From NCBI RefSeq assembly GCF_015207505.1, contig NZ_JADEWT010000033.1:1-53995 (forward strand): a stretch of DNA of 53,995 nt. Direction: 5' to 3'. Below the pieces are notes generated by a model. The model worked only from the letters and a program-made list of their open reading frames with translations, had not been told where the DNA came from and searched no databases. Of the stretch, positions 1-9,971 are shown in pieces (within the stretch, counting starts at the first letter, position 1; each line of letters starts with the position of its first letter). This DNA comes from Tychonema sp. LEGE 06208 (GTDB lineage Bacteria; Cyanobacteriota; Cyanobacteriia; Cyanobacteriales; Microcoleaceae). Both the position numbers and the translations under genes were made by a program.

Positions 1-163
1 GTCCCCATCTCCCCCATCTCCCCTCCGAGTCTGAAAGAAGCAAAAGTTAACACAAACAAAGCAAGTGCTTACGCTCGCAGAGATCCCCGCCTCTGATAAA
101 CTTGATGGCTGGGAGTGCAAAAGAGCACAAGGCACGCAGGACTCAGTTGGGAGGATATAGTTC

Positions 164-1201
164 GTGGACAATGTAATCGGTTTAGAGATTATCGAAGTAG
201 TCGAGCAGGCAGCTATCGCCTCCGCTCGCTTGATGGGCAAAGGCGAAAAAGATGAAGCCGACAGAGTGGCTGTAGAAGCCATGCGCGAGCGCATGAACAA
301 AATTCATATGCGCGGCCGCATCGTGATCGGTGAAGGGGAACGCGACGACGCACCCATGCTTTACATTGGCGAACAAGTAGGTATTTGTACTCGCGAAGAT
401 GCTAAAGATGTCTGCAACATCGATGAATTGATCGAAATTGACATCGCTGTTGACCCCTGCGAAGGTACTAACCTGGTTGCTTACGGTCAAAACGGTTCGA
501 TGGCAGTTTTGGCAATCTCTGAAAAAGGTGGTTTGTTTGCTGCACCGGATTTCTACATGAACAAATTGGCTGCTCCTGCGGCTGCTAAGAATCATGTAGA
601 TATTCGCAAAACGCCAACTGAAAACCTCAAAATTATCTCTGATTGCCTCGGCCGCAGTATTGAAGATTTGGTGGTGGTGGTGATGGATCGCCCCCGGCAC
701 AAAGATTTAATTAATGAAATTCGGCAAGCGGGTTCAAGAGTTAGACTGATCAGCGACGGCGACGTTTCGGCAGCGATTTCTTGCGCGTTTTCTGGTTCCA
801 ACATCCACGCACTGATGGGTATTGGCGCAGCACCCGAAGGTGTGATTTCTGCAGCAGCAATGCGCTGCTTGGGCGGTCACTTCCAAGGGCAGTTAATTTA
901 CGATCCGGCTGTTGTCAAAACTGGTTTGATCGGTGAAAGCAAAGAGAGCAATCTCGCCCGCCTTAAAGAAATGGGTATCACAGACCCAGATAAGATTTAC
1001 AATGCTGAAGAGTTGGCATCTGGAGAAACTGTTCTGTTTGCAGCTTGCGGAATTACTCCCGGAACGCTGATGGATGGAGTTCGCTTCTTTGGCGGCGGCG
1101 CTCGTACTGAGAGTTTGGTAATTTCTTCTCAGTCGAAAACTGCTCGGTTTGTGGATACTATCCATATGTTTGACCAGCCGAAATCTCTGCAATTGAATTA
1201 G
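164..1201 (+). CDS. glpX: Class II fructose-1,6-bisphosphatase / sedoheptulose-1,7-bisphosphatase
   Basis: The product (345 aa) dephosphorylates fructose-1,6- and, in cyanobacteria, sedoheptulose-1,7-bisphosphate in the cytosolic Calvin cycle and gluconeogenesis. The GlpX signature is visible: [10 protein letters not shown] at residues 56-65 and DPCEGTNL at 97-104, which carry the acidic metal ligands; length is normal for the family. The start is GTG at 164, preceded by a good Shine-Dalgarno (gggagg, 149-154); no better ATG lies upstream. The gene stands alone, with a heptamer-repeat gap before hemA, so co-transcription is uncertain. It ends in TAG, which shows that amber is a normal stop codon in this genome. 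Family assignment is firm; dual substrate use is inferred from cyanobacterial relatives. Confidence 0.96.
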   Translation: MDNVIGLEIIEVVEQAAIASARLMGKGEKDEADRVAVEAMRERMNKIHMRGRIVIGEGERDDAPMLYIGEQVGICTREDAKDVCNIDELIEIDIAVDPCEGTNLVAYGQNGSMAVLAISEKGGLFAAPDFYMNKLAAPAAAKNHVDIRKTPTENLKIISDCLGRSIEDLVVVVMDRPRHKDLINEIRQAGSRVRLISDGDVSAAISCAFSGSNIHALMGIGAAPEGVISAAAMRCLGGHFQGQLIYDPAVVKTGLIGESKESNLARLKEMGITDPDKIYNAEELASGETVLFAACGITPGTLMDGVRFFGGGARTESLVISSQSKTARFVDTIHMFDQPKSLQLN

Positions 1202-1212
1202 TCATTAGTTAG

Positions 1213-1291
1213 CGGTTAACTGTTGGCTGTTGACTGTTGACTGTTGACTGTTGACTGTTAGCTGTTGACTGTTGACTGTTAGCTGTTAACA
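1213..1291. repeat. Heptamer tandem repeat (tgttgac/tgttagc)
   Basis: About ten units of a degenerate 7-bp motif (consensus ctgttga, variants ctgttag) fill the gap between glpX and hemA. This is a cyanobacterial short tandemly repeated repetitive (STRR) sequence; related arrays with other heptamers recur through the window. Confidence 0.85.
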
Positions 1292-1381
1292 GTCACCCGT
1301 GATTGGTAATTAGCGATAAACTAAGAACTAATAACAGGTGACTGTTAACAAGTAAGAAATAAATAGTGACAAATCACAGAT

Positions 1382-2674
1382 ATGAATATTGCAGTCGTAG
1401 GTCTCAGCCACAAAACAGCCCCGGTTGAAGTTCGTGAAAAACTGAGCATTCCAGAACAGAAGATTGAAGCGGCGATCGCCCAATTGCGCGGCTACCCCCA
1501 CATTCAAGAAGTTGCCATCCTCAGCACTTGCAACCGCTTAGAAATTTATATTGTTACCAGCGAGTCGGAGCCTGGAGTGCGAGAGGTGATTCAGTTTCTT
1601 TCTGAATGCAGCAAAGTTCCCTTGCTGTCTTTGCGCCCTCACCTGTTTATTTTGCTGCACGAAGATGCGGTGATGCACTTGATGCGAGTTGCTTCTGGCC
1701 TCGATAGTTTGGTGCTGGGAGAAGGACAAATTTTGGCTCAGGTGAAACAAACTCACAAACTCGCCCAGCAGTACAAAGGTGTGGGCAGAATTTTAGAGCG
1801 TTTGTTCAAGCAAGCTCTCACAGCAGGGAAGCGAGTTCGCACCGAAACTAGCATCGGTACGGGTGCGGTGTCGATCAGTTCGGCGGCGGCAGAATTGGCT
1901 CAATTGAAAGGTCAGCATTTAGCTAGCAGCCGCATTGCGATTATCGGTGCTGGTAAAATGTCGCGGCTTTTGGTGCAGCATTTGCTCTCGAAAGGAGCGA
2001 GCCATATTGCGATCGTCAATCGATCCGTGCGGGGCGGCCAGGAGTTAGCCAATCACTTTAAAGATGCCCAATTGCACTTGTATCTGCTGTCGGAAATGAT
2101 GCAGGTAATTGCAGATTCTGACTTGGTTTTTACCTGTACGGCTGCTACAGATCCGCTGTTAAATAAAGCTAAATTAGAAGCTGTTTTAATCGTGAACCGC
2201 CCTTTGATGTTGGTGGACATTTCAGTGCCGCGCAACGTTGATTCGGACGCGAAGGAAATCGCTCATGTCAAGTCGTTTAATGTGGACGATTTGAAAGCAG
2301 TGGTAGCTCAAAATCACGAAAGCCGCCGCAAAATGGCAATGGAAGCTCAGGGCTTGCTGGAACAGGAAGTAGAGGCTTTTGATGTCTGGTGGCGCAGTCT
2401 GGAAACTGTTCCTACTATTAGCTGTTTGCGGGATAAGATAGAATTGATTCGGGAACAAGAGTTAGAAAAAGCTTTGTCGCGTCTGGGCTCTGAATTTTCG
2501 GAGAAACATCAAGATGTGATTGAATCTTTAACAAGGGGGATTGTAAATAAAATTTTGCACGATCCGATGGTACAGTTGCGCGCTCAGCAGGATATTGAGG
2601 CACGCAGACAAGCGATGCAGACTTTGCAAACGCTGTTTAATTTGGATGTGGATGTCAATCAGCAGTACAGCTAG
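1382..2674 (+). CDS. hemA: Glutamyl-tRNA reductase
   Basis: HemA (430 aa) reduces glutamyl-tRNA(Glu) with NADPH to glutamate-1-semialdehyde, the first committed step of tetrapyrrole (haem, chlorophyll, bilin) synthesis by the C5 route. Residues 48-52 are STCNR, with the catalytic nucleophile Cys50; [14 protein letters not shown] is at 107-120 and the NADPH-binding IIGAGKMS at 187-194. The C-terminal third is the helical dimerisation domain. Length is typical. The start is ATG at 1382; the leader contains repeat-derived sequence and only a weak ribosome-binding site. The last enzyme of the haem branch, hemH, is at 49.4 kb, so the pathway is not clustered. Confidence 0.97.
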   Translation: MNIAVVGLSHKTAPVEVREKLSIPEQKIEAAIAQLRGYPHIQEVAILSTCNRLEIYIVTSESEPGVREVIQFLSECSKVPLLSLRPHLFILLHEDAVMHLMRVASGLDSLVLGEGQILAQVKQTHKLAQQYKGVGRILERLFKQALTAGKRVRTETSIGTGAVSISSAAAELAQLKGQHLASSRIAIIGAGKMSRLLVQHLLSKGASHIAIVNRSVRGGQELANHFKDAQLHLYLLSEMMQVIADSDLVFTCTAATDPLLNKAKLEAVLIVNRPLMLVDISVPRNVDSDAKEIAHVKSFNVDDLKAVVAQNHESRRKMAMEAQGLLEQEVEAFDVWWRSLETVPTISCLRDKIELIREQELEKALSRLGSEFSEKHQDVIESLTRGIVNKILHDPMVQLRAQQDIEARRQAMQTLQTLFNLDVDVNQQYS

Positions 2675-2676
2675 CT

Positions 2677-2917
2677 GGTCATTAGTCCTTAGTCATTGGT
2701 CATTAGTCATTAGTGCTGTCTCCACTCGCGAACGTTATTAGTCATTGGTCGCTTGTTATTGTTGAAAATTATCAATTATTCTCAACTAATGACTATTCCC
2801 AACTAATGACTAGCCTGCGACTTCGCTCTTCGGCTAAAATGACTAATGACTAATGACTAAGGACTAAGGACTAATGACTAATGACTAATGACTAATGACT
2901 ACTGACTAATGACTATT
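2677..2917. repeat. Oppositely oriented heptamer arrays (tagtcat / atgacta)
   Basis: The hemA-UPF0182 gap holds about five units of tcattag (2677-2717) and, after a spacer, some fifteen units of taatgac (2783-2917) in opposite orientation, so transcripts could fold into a long imperfect hairpin. The ATG of the next gene lies in a further unit-like sequence (taatgact) at 2931-2938. Confidence 0.85.
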
Positions 2918-2932
2918 TTCAAATAATTATTA

Positions 2933-5900
2933 ATGACTATTAAGCGAATTTATCAATTAATTTTATTGCTTGTAGGGCTGTGGTTAATTTTTGAATTTTC
3001 CTCTCGTATTGCGGCAGAAATTTTCTGGTTTCAGGAAGTGGGATATCTTCAGGTTTTGCTGTTGAAGCTGACAACTCAAGGGTTGCTGGGGACGATCGCA
3101 ATTACGGTTTCTTCTGCCTTTTTGCTGGGAAATTTGGCTTTGGCGCGCCGCCTGCAACATCCGGCTGAGGAAATCAAATCGCCGGGGGCGGCGGGGCTAT
3201 TCACTTCGCCCTGGGCGAACAAAACGGGGAAGAATTACGACGAATTACCTGTTGCTAAATCTCAAATTACTTTTTATTGGCTGCTGTTGGCGGTATTCGG
3301 ATTGAGTTCGATCGCCACTTTGACAGTAATTCACTGCGGGCTGTTAGCTGCCAACAGCCTCACCTATCTGGGTATAGGGGGCAATGTGCCTCCACTGCCC
3401 ATAAAGTTAGGAATTGAGTCAATTCAGCCAGGGCTGGTACAGCTATTTTCTGGGCGGTGGCAGTTGGGCTTGCTGGTGGGGACAATGTTAGCTGTGGCAA
3501 TTAAGCCGGATTTTTGGCTGCGGGCGATCGCTCTTTTTCTTAGTGTGGCGATCGGGATTGTTGCCGTCAGTCGCTGGACAAATGTTTTGCAATATTTCCA
3601 CCCTACTAATTTTAATACAACCGACCCTATTTTTAACCAAAATATTAGCTTTTATGTATTTATTTTTCCAATTTTAGAGTTGCTAAGCTTAGGGCTGACA
3701 GTTGTATTTTTGTACGGTTTAGTCTCTGGTGCTTTAACATATTTGCTGTCGGGAGATAGCCTGAGTAAAGGTAGATTTTTGGGGTTTTCGCGATCGCAGC
3801 AGCGCCATTTGTACGGCTTAGGTGCAGCTTTCATGTTAGCCACCGCACTCCGGTACTGCCTGGGGCGGTACGCATTGATGTACTCGCGCGGAGACGTTAC
3901 CTACGGAGCGAATTACGCTGATGTGACGGTGCGGCTGCCCGTCTACGGATTGTTGAGCGTGTTGGCTGGGGCGATCGCACTTTTGATGCTGTACCAGGTT
4001 TGGCAATTCAAAACTCCCAATAAACTGATTAAAAAGATTATTTTAGTGTGGATAATTTTGAGTGTTTTGGGAGGTTGGCTGCTGCCAAAAATTGTGCAGC
4101 AACTGCTAGTCAAGCCCAACGAAATAGTGCGAGAACAGCCGTACATCAAGCGCAGCATTGCCTTTACTCAAGAAGCTTTCGGTCTCAAGCAAATCGAAAT
4201 AAAAACTTTCGATCCGGCCGGGAAACTTACATACGAAGACTTAGAAAGAAATCAACTAACTGTTAGCAACATCCGGCTGTGGGACAAGCGGCCGCTGCTG
4301 GAAACCAACCGACAGTTACAGCAAATCAGACCGTATTATACATTTCCTGATGCGGATATCGATCGCTACACGATCAAAAAGAAAACCGCAAAAAAGGGAG
4401 ATACTGAAAGCCAACAAGTAATTCTGGCGGCGCGGGAACTAGATTATGCAGCAGTTGCGCCGGAAGCTCAAACTTGGGTGAACGAACATCTGGTGTACAC
4501 GCACGGTTACGGCTTTACTCTTTCTCCCGTAAACACAGTCGGTGTCGGCGGTTTACCCGATTATTTTGTTAAAGATATTGGAGTTCCAGCCGAGAAAGGA
4601 GAGACTGCTTTAGATATAACTAGCGATCGAATTAGGGTGAGTCTCCCGATCGGCTATCCGCGCATTTACTACGGTGCCCTCACAGATACAAACGTGATGA
4701 CACCGACACAAGTCAAGGAATTCGACTATCCCAGCGGCGAAGAAAATGTTTACAACAATTACAACGGCAGAGGCGGAATTGCGATCGGTTCTCTGTGGCG
4801 GCGCTGGCTGTTTGCTAATTATCTCAAAAATTGGCAAATGGCGCTGACTCGCAATTTTACGCCCGAAACTAAATTATTGTACCGCCGAAACATTAACCAA
4901 AGAGTTCAGGCGATCGCTCCTTTTTTGCGCTACGATTCCGACCCCTATTTGGTAGTAGCAAACGCCAATCTGAGTAAAGATGATATAGAAAAAAATAACA
5001 ATAAAAATGGTAATAAAAATCAGCCATCTTCCTCAAATACTAATAGTGACGATCCTCCTAACTATCTTTACTGGATTATCGATGCCTATACAGCGAGCGA
5101 TCGCTACCCGTATTCAGATCCGGGTCAAAATGAATTTAACTACATCCGCAACTCAGTAAAAGTAGTCATTGACGCTTACCACGGCTCGGTTGACTTCTAT
5201 GTTGCCAATCCCTCAGACCCGATTATCAACAGTTGGGCTCAGATATTTCCCGGACTATTCAAACCCCTTGACCAAATGCCTCTGGCTATCCGCAAACATA
5301 TTAGGTATCCCGTAGATTTGTTAAACGTTCAATCAGAACGCTTGCTAACTTATCACATGGAAGACCCGCAGGTATTTTACAATCGGGAGGATTTGTGGCG
5401 AGTTCCTATGGAAATTTACGGCAGCGAACAGCAGCCGGTAGCACCGTACTATTTGATTACGAAACTGCCGACGGAAACTTCCGAAGAGTTTATTTTGCTG
5501 CTGCCATTTACACCAGTAGGGCGCAACAATTTAATTGCTTGGATTGCAGGGCGATCGGACGACAAAAACTACGGAAAATTGCTGTTATACCAGTTTCCCA
5601 AACAGCGATTAGTTTACGGGCCGGAACAAATAGAAGCATTAATCAATCAAGATCCGGTTATTTCCGAACAAATATCTCTCTGGAATCGCCAGGGTTCAAA
5701 AGCAATTCAAGGAAATTTATTAGTCATTCCAATAGAACAATCTTTGCTGTACGTTGAACCTCTTTATTTAGAAGCTGAGCGCAATAGTTTGCCAACTTTA
5801 GTCAGAGTTATTGTTGCCTACGAAAACCGCATCGTCATGGCCGAAAATCTAGACTTAGCACTCAAGGCAGTTTTTCAAGAAAAATCTACGAATAAACCGC

Positions 5901-5944
5901 CAATTATTCGACCTGTAGAATCACCAGTTCCGGCGGTGAATTGA
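2933..5944 (+). CDS. UPF0182 family integral membrane protein
   Basis: This 1003-aa protein belongs to the UPF0182/COG1615 family, widespread in cyanobacteria and actinobacteria and without an established function. The N-terminal third (about residues 1-390) contains six to seven hydrophobic segments; the rest is a large hydrophilic domain presumably on one face of the membrane. A low-complexity Asn/Lys/Ser stretch near residues 683-702 looks like a flexible insert. Length matches the family. The ATG at 2933 sits in a heptamer-repeat-like sequence and has no clear Shine-Dalgarno, so the exact start is uncertain. No functional partner is adjacent. Confidence 0.9.
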   Translation: MTIKRIYQLILLLVGLWLIFEFSSRIAAEIFWFQEVGYLQVLLLKLTTQGLLGTIAITVSSAFLLGNLALARRLQHPAEEIKSPGAAGLFTSPWANKTGKNYDELPVAKSQITFYWLLLAVFGLSSIATLTVIHCGLLAANSLTYLGIGGNVPPLPIKLGIESIQPGLVQLFSGRWQLGLLVGTMLAVAIKPDFWLRAIALFLSVAIGIVAVSRWTNVLQYFHPTNFNTTDPIFNQNISFYVFIFPILELLSLGLTVVFLYGLVSGALTYLLSGDSLSKGRFLGFSRSQQRHLYGLGAAFMLATALRYCLGRYALMYSRGDVTYGANYADVTVRLPVYGLLSVLAGAIALLMLYQVWQFKTPNKLIKKIILVWIILSVLGGWLLPKIVQQLLVKPNEIVREQPYIKRSIAFTQEAFGLKQIEIKTFDPAGKLTYEDLERNQLTVSNIRLWDKRPLLETNRQLQQIRPYYTFPDADIDRYTIKKKTAKKGDTESQQVILAARELDYAAVAPEAQTWVNEHLVYTHGYGFTLSPVNTVGVGGLPDYFVKDIGVPAEKGETALDITSDRIRVSLPIGYPRIYYGALTDTNVMTPTQVKEFDYPSGEENVYNNYNGRGGIAIGSLWRRWLFANYLKNWQMALTRNFTPETKLLYRRNINQRVQAIAPFLRYDSDPYLVVANANLSKDDIEKNNNKNGNKNQPSSSNTNSDDPPNYLYWIIDAYTASDRYPYSDPGQNEFNYIRNSVKVVIDAYHGSVDFYVANPSDPIINSWAQIFPGLFKPLDQMPLAIRKHIRYPVDLLNVQSERLLTYHMEDPQVFYNREDLWRVPMEIYGSEQQPVAPYYLITKLPTETSEEFILLLPFTPVGRNNLIAWIAGRSDDKNYGKLLLYQFPKQRLVYGPEQIEALINQDPVISEQISLWNRQGSKAIQGNLLVIPIEQSLLYVEPLYLEAERNSLPTLVRVIVAYENRIVMAENLDLALKAVFQEKSTNKPPIIRPVESPVPAVN

Positions 5945-6127
5945 GCGGCGATACCGGGAGGGAAACGGTCTTAAATCCTGTCCGGTCTAAAATTGATTGG
6001 TTCGCAGTGCGGACGACCGTCCGCTTTTTTACAATACTGTTCACTTAGGATCGACAATGAGATCAAAAGAAACAGCATTTTTAGGGCCTGGTTCAAAGCC
6101 CGCCGCACAAGATATATCGATCGCGAA

Positions 6128-8815
6128 TCAGTGGCAAACAGGCGCTCTCCCAGGGCTGTAAGGAACCACAGCAGCCGAATTTGCCACCAATTCAATCTCC
6201 CCCTTAGCATTAATTATCCAGCCTTGAGCCTCCACAATCGGCTCCTTCACGGCCTCAAAATTATGCTCGCTGCTGACTCGTTCCCTGGGACTAGGGGGCA
6301 AACCGCCGCGCCCGGTGATGACAAACCGACTTGTCCTTTGGCCTCTAGTTTGACAAGTTTGTGCAGGTGCCGGGGGAACTCCGAGGATTTCTGGTTGATT
6401 TAATCCTTTTACGGGGTCAGTATCGGGTGTTCTGAGTTCGACATTGCCGTCAATTCCTAATTCTGAACTGGCGTCGATGTCGCTGTCTAAAGATTGAAAA
6501 ATGCCTTCTGCAGTAATGATAATATTTCCGCCTCGGCCTCGGACTGCGTTAGCGCGGATGTCGCTATTTTCTAAAGCAGCTACAGCCCCAGCTTCGATAT
6601 TAATATTGCCGCCAGTCGCAGTTCCAGACGCATTAGTAGTAATTTGACTGTTACGACGCATTTGCAAATTTCCAGTTTGCAAGGTGATGTTGCCAAAGTT
6701 TCCGGCTTGAGTTGTGGCTGATATCGTGCCATTATTTAAACGAATTGAGTCTGCCGCAACTCTCAAATTTCCGGCCGCTCCTTTGCCGTCCGCACTGACA
6801 GTAACTTTAGCTCCATCTCTAACTATTAACTGGCCGGTTATAATATTTAAATTGCCGCCTGCACCTGCGGAATCTTTCCCCGTACTAGCAAATAGTCCGC
6901 TAGCGGCACCTTCATTGTTACCGACGATGTTTGTATTGAATAGCGAGGCTCGATCGGGGAAGTTGTGATCGCTCCCAGAGAGAACAATTTTATCAGCAGC
7001 ATTCACTGTCAAATTACCAGCTTGACCGCTGCTGCGAGTTGTGGCGATCGCCTGTCCGCCACCACGAGCTTCAAAGATATTGGAGTTAATGGTGATATTT
7101 CCCCCAAGATATTCGTTCTGGGTTTGAGAGTTAACAACCGCTCCATCTGAAACTCGAAAAATATTAGTATTAATTGTAATGTCTCCACCTCTGCCACCAG
7201 CCCCTGGTTCTGTTGGAGCTAGCAAAGCACTAGATGAGTTATCTGAACCTACCCCATCAACAGTAACGAAATCAGCAGCATTCACTGTAATATTTCCAGC
7301 TCGCCCCTGCCCTTCTGTTCTGGTAACAATAACACCACCATTTGCGATCGACAGAGAGCCAGTGGTGACGCGAATATTTCCACCTTCACCGACTCCTGTT
7401 CTTTTGACACTGCTGAACAAACCGCTGGATTGTTGGAATTGAAGCACTTCGCCAGATGCGTAAATAATTTCCTGTAACGGCCCCAATCCATCCAAAACAG
7501 TATCGTTGCGGACGTAAATCTCGACATTTCCTGCATTGCCGCGTCCTTGAGTGCTAGCTGTAATCACAGCACCGTTTGTGACGAAAAGGGAACCAGTCGA
7601 GATGTTAATATTTCCTCCATTACCCACTGCTTCGTTAGCTTCCGCTCTGCTGTAAACGCCGCTGAGGTTGCCGTTAGTATCCGCACCCTCAAAGGAGCTG
7701 ACATTGCGAATACGAATGTTAACATTGCCGGCATTTCCCTCTCCTAATGTGCTGGCTTTTACTTGAGCTCCATTAGTTAAAGAAAGTGTTTCGGCTGTGA
7801 TATTAATATCACCCCCTTCACCAACAGCTTCGACTGTCACCAGATTGTACGCACCGCTGGGTACATCGCTGTTACCGACTCCATCAAAAGTGATAGCCCC
7901 CGTCGCATTAACATTAATGTCTCCCGCCAAGGCATCAGGCGCACCCAATATTTCCGCTATCCCCGCCTGCAGTTTACTTCCTTCTGAAAAATTCAAGTTA
8001 TGAGTGTTGACAACTATATCCCCGCCACCTCCAGCGCGTACATTCACGTCAGCGCCGTTTGTGAGAGATATATTGGCTCTGGCTATCTGCGCCGGAAAAT
8101 TTAAACTCACATTGTTACCGAAGGCATTCAGCCCGACAGTTTCCCCTGCTGAAACGGCCGCGAGTTCGACTCGGCCGCCCGGTGCCAAGATTTTTCCGCC
8201 GTCGAATCTCACATCGCCGCCGGCAAGTATCAGACTGTTGCCCGATCGCACTTGCAATCCGTCGGTCGATCGATTTACTATACTTCCAGAAGACTGTCCG
8301 TATTGCAGGCCCAGAGGCACGCTAACGATTAACAAAGGCGTATTTTGTCGAGCAAAAGTGGCCGAGAAATTCGCCCCACCGCCAAAATCTACAGCATTCG
8401 CCGTAGTCGCCAAAAACGAACCGCCAATATCTAACGAAGCATTCGGGCCAAAAATAATCCCGTTAGGATTGAGCAAAAATAGATTTGCAGCCCCGTTAGC
8501 CTTCAACTCGCCGTCAATATTAGAAATCGAGCCGCCGGTAACGCGGGTAAAAATATTTTGGATGTCTGCGGAATTGTTGAAAACAGCCGTGTTTCCCGTC
8601 AAAACCGAAAATTCTCGAAAACTGTGAAATAGGTTGCTTCCGGCTGTCGTACCGCCCTCTATCGAGCTGTTTTTGCCGCTGACTGTCACAGTAGAATTGA
8701 CTGGCAGCGTGGCATCGGGGACGATTTGGGCTATGCTGGGGGTGATGCTGGGGGCGATCGGGTTAAAGCTACAAAATATTATACTGAACCATAATTTGCG
8801 AGTTCTCAGTTTCAT
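6128..8815 (-). CDS. Filamentous-haemagglutinin-type two-partner-secretion exoprotein
   Basis: This 895-aa protein has a signal peptide (about residues 1-30, ending near SIAQ) followed by the TPS/haemagglutination-activity domain (about 31-270), including NPNGI at 116-120 and the IIFGPNASLDIGG segment that marks the N-terminal beta-helix cap. The remainder is a glycine/asparagine-rich series of short beta-helix repeats (recurring G-G-N-I/L-x-I/V patterns). The C-terminal segment, with TGRGGLPPSPRE and GWIINAKGEIEL, matches the tail common in cyanobacterial members. Such TpsA proteins are exported across the outer membrane by a cognate TpsB (FhaC/ShlB) porin; none is encoded here, so the partner must lie elsewhere. 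The role is probably adhesion or sheath interaction, by inference. The ATG at 8815 is followed by basic signal-peptide residues. Confidence 0.9.
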   Translation of the reverse strand: MKLRTRKLWFSIIFCSFNPIAPSITPSIAQIVPDATLPVNSTVTVSGKNSSIEGGTTAGSNLFHSFREFSVLTGNTAVFNNSADIQNIFTRVTGGSISNIDGELKANGAANLFLLNPNGIIFGPNASLDIGGSFLATTANAVDFGGGANFSATFARQNTPLLIVSVPLGLQYGQSSGSIVNRSTDGLQVRSGNSLILAGGDVRFDGGKILAPGGRVELAAVSAGETVGLNAFGNNVSLNFPAQIARANISLTNGADVNVRAGGGGDIVVNTHNLNFSEGSKLQAGIAEILGAPDALAGDINVNATGAITFDGVGNSDVPSGAYNLVTVEAVGEGGDINITAETLSLTNGAQVKASTLGEGNAGNVNIRIRNVSSFEGADTNGNLSGVYSRAEANEAVGNGGNINISTGSLFVTNGAVITASTQGRGNAGNVEIYVRNDTVLDGLGPLQEIIYASGEVLQFQQSSGLFSSVKRTGVGEGGNIRVTTGSLSIANGGVIVTRTEGQGRAGNITVNAADFVTVDGVGSDNSSSALLAPTEPGAGGRGGDITINTNIFRVSDGAVVNSQTQNEYLGGNITINSNIFEARGGGQAIATTRSSGQAGNLTVNAADKIVLSGSDHNFPDRASLFNTNIVGNNEGAASGLFASTGKDSAGAGGNLNIITGQLIVRDGAKVTVSADGKGAAGNLRVAADSIRLNNGTISATTQAGNFGNITLQTGNLQMRRNSQITTNASGTATGGNINIEAGAVAALENSDIRANAVRGRGGNIIITAEGIFQSLDSDIDASSELGIDGNVELRTPDTDPVKGLNQPEILGVPPAPAQTCQTRGQRTSRFVITGRGGLPPSPRERVSSEHNFEAVKEPIVEAQGWIINAKGEIELVANSAAVVPYSPGRAPVCH

Positions 8816-8906
8816 TAATTAACTATTTTTAAATTAACCTCAAATTGTACTGTTTGGTGTGTTAATTGTATATAGAAATTTTGGCGGGACTTTGATTTTT
8901 TTTATA

Positions 8907-9093
8907 AACCGCGAAGACGCAAAGGACGCGAAGGAAGAAAAGAGAAAAAGCGTTAGATTTTTTTAGCAATATGAAAGGCGGAAAGATAGGAAGCTTTGAT
9001 GCTGTGGCCGCAGTTTTTTTCTAGCGCTTCTCCCAAATTTGCTAACAAAGAATTTCTATTCTCTTCTTTCGCGTCCTTTGCGTCTTCGCGGTT
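8907..9093. mobile_element. MITE-like element with 26-bp perfect terminal inverted repeats
   Basis: The 26 bases at 8907-8932 are the exact reverse complement of 9068-9093. They enclose about 135 bp with no coding potential; the whole unit is about 187 bp. The arms carry a gacgcaaaggacgcg core. The architecture resembles a non-autonomous miniature element or a dispersed palindromic repeat. No target-site duplication is obvious and no transposase is present in the window. Confidence 0.55.
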
Positions 9094-9123
9094 CGTTCAA
9101 ATTACTTATATTAAAATGCGAAA

Positions 9124-9261
9124 TTATGCTTGAGTTTCTGCTTCAGTAAAAATAGGCGGCCACAGTTGACAAATTGGCAATTCCCAACCGGGAAAAAGTT
9201 CGGCTACTGTCAAAACATCTTCGTTTCCCAATACAATAGTTTCGCATTCCTGACGGTACTT
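9124..9261 (-). pseudogene. C-terminal gene fragment, possibly Uma2-type nuclease family
   Basis: On the minus strand an open frame of about 45 codons ends with TAA at 9124. Its sequence (VLTVAELFPGWELPICQLW, then a short tail) looks like the C-terminal end of cyanobacterial Uma2-family (PD-(D/E)XK-like) proteins. No start codon or upstream domain is present: the frame is closed by a stop just upstream, and the MITE-like element lies just downstream. I read it as a 3' remnant. The Uma2 assignment is from memory of family C-termini and is tentative. Confidence 0.4.
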
Positions 9262-9421
9262 TTGTGAGAACCGCTATATTGGAGCGATATTTTACTCTGA
9301 AAACCGCAGATTTTCAGCAGATGTAACGCGGATAAACGGAGATGATTTTAAGAAAATTTGGTTGCGAATGCCGTGGGTTTCTTGGAGATTGAAGAATTGT
9401 CTGCGACTGACTGCTGTTTGA

Positions 9422-9751
9422 TTATTCTTTTGCAGAAAAGGAGTTGCCGCAGCTACAGCTTTGGGCTGCATTGGGATTGTGGAACCGGAAACCTCCGCCC
9501 ATCAAGTCTTCTGAATAATCTAAGGTTAGTTGATTGAGATATTTTAAGTGCTGGGGGTCGATCGCTACTTGAATTCCCTCGGACTCGTATACAGTGTCTT
9601 CTGGGCTGGCGGCATCGTCAAATGCCATTGTATAGGATAAACCGGAGCAGCCGCTCGATTCTACGCCCAGACGAAATAAAGCATTGCGGTTTGAATGTTT
9701 TGACTTGAGGCGCTTTACTTCTGTGGCTGCTGTTGGGCTCAGATTAATCAT
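9422..9751 (-). CDS. HesB/IscA/SufA-type iron-sulfur cluster assembly protein
   Basis: This 109-aa A-type carrier binds iron or Fe-S clusters and passes them to apoproteins in the cytosol. The three conserved cysteines are present: Cys35 in SSGCSG and the C-terminal pair Cys99 and Cys101 in SCSCGN. The length is exactly that of the family. The start is ATG at 9751, and its leader runs directly into a 16-unit heptamer array, so any transcript from the upstream cupin gene would carry the repeats. No suf or nif genes are near. Confidence 0.93.
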   Translation of the reverse strand: MINLSPTAATEVKRLKSKHSNRNALFRLGVESSGCSGLSYTMAFDDAASPEDTVYESEGIQVAIDPQHLKYLNQLTLDYSEDLMGGGFRFHNPNAAQSCSCGNSFSAKE

Positions 9752-9755
9752 GATT

Positions 9756-9867
9756 GGTTATTAGTTATTGGTTACTGGTTACTGGTTATTGGTTACTGGT
9801 TACTGGTTACTGGTTACTGGTTACTGGTTATTAGTTACTGGTTATTGGTTACTGATTATTGGTTACT
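9756..9867. repeat. Heptamer array, 16 units of ggttact/ggttatt
   Basis: Sixteen consecutive 7-bp units (ggttact, ggttatt, agttatt, gattatt) lie immediately upstream of the IscA-type gene start. Confidence 0.9.
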
Positions 9868-9877
9868 GATTTGTGCG

Positions 9878-9961
9878 AATAACAAATAACAAACAACAAA
9901 TAACAAATAACAAACAACAAATAACAAATAACAAACAACAAATAACAAATAACAAATAACC
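9878..9961. repeat. Heptamer array, 12 units with 21-bp higher-order period
   Basis: Twelve 7-bp units alternate aataaca, aataaca, aacaaca, giving a 21-bp super-repeat. The array ends ten bases before the stop of the cupin gene. Confidence 0.9.
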
Positions 9962-9971
9962 AGTTAATCAG

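Noticed and set aside
8004-8627. 207-codon plus-strand frame inside the haemagglutinin gene
   Set aside because: Antisense to a clear repetitive exoprotein gene; its composition (Pro/Thr/Ser-rich) mirrors the Gly/Asn-rich sense strand.
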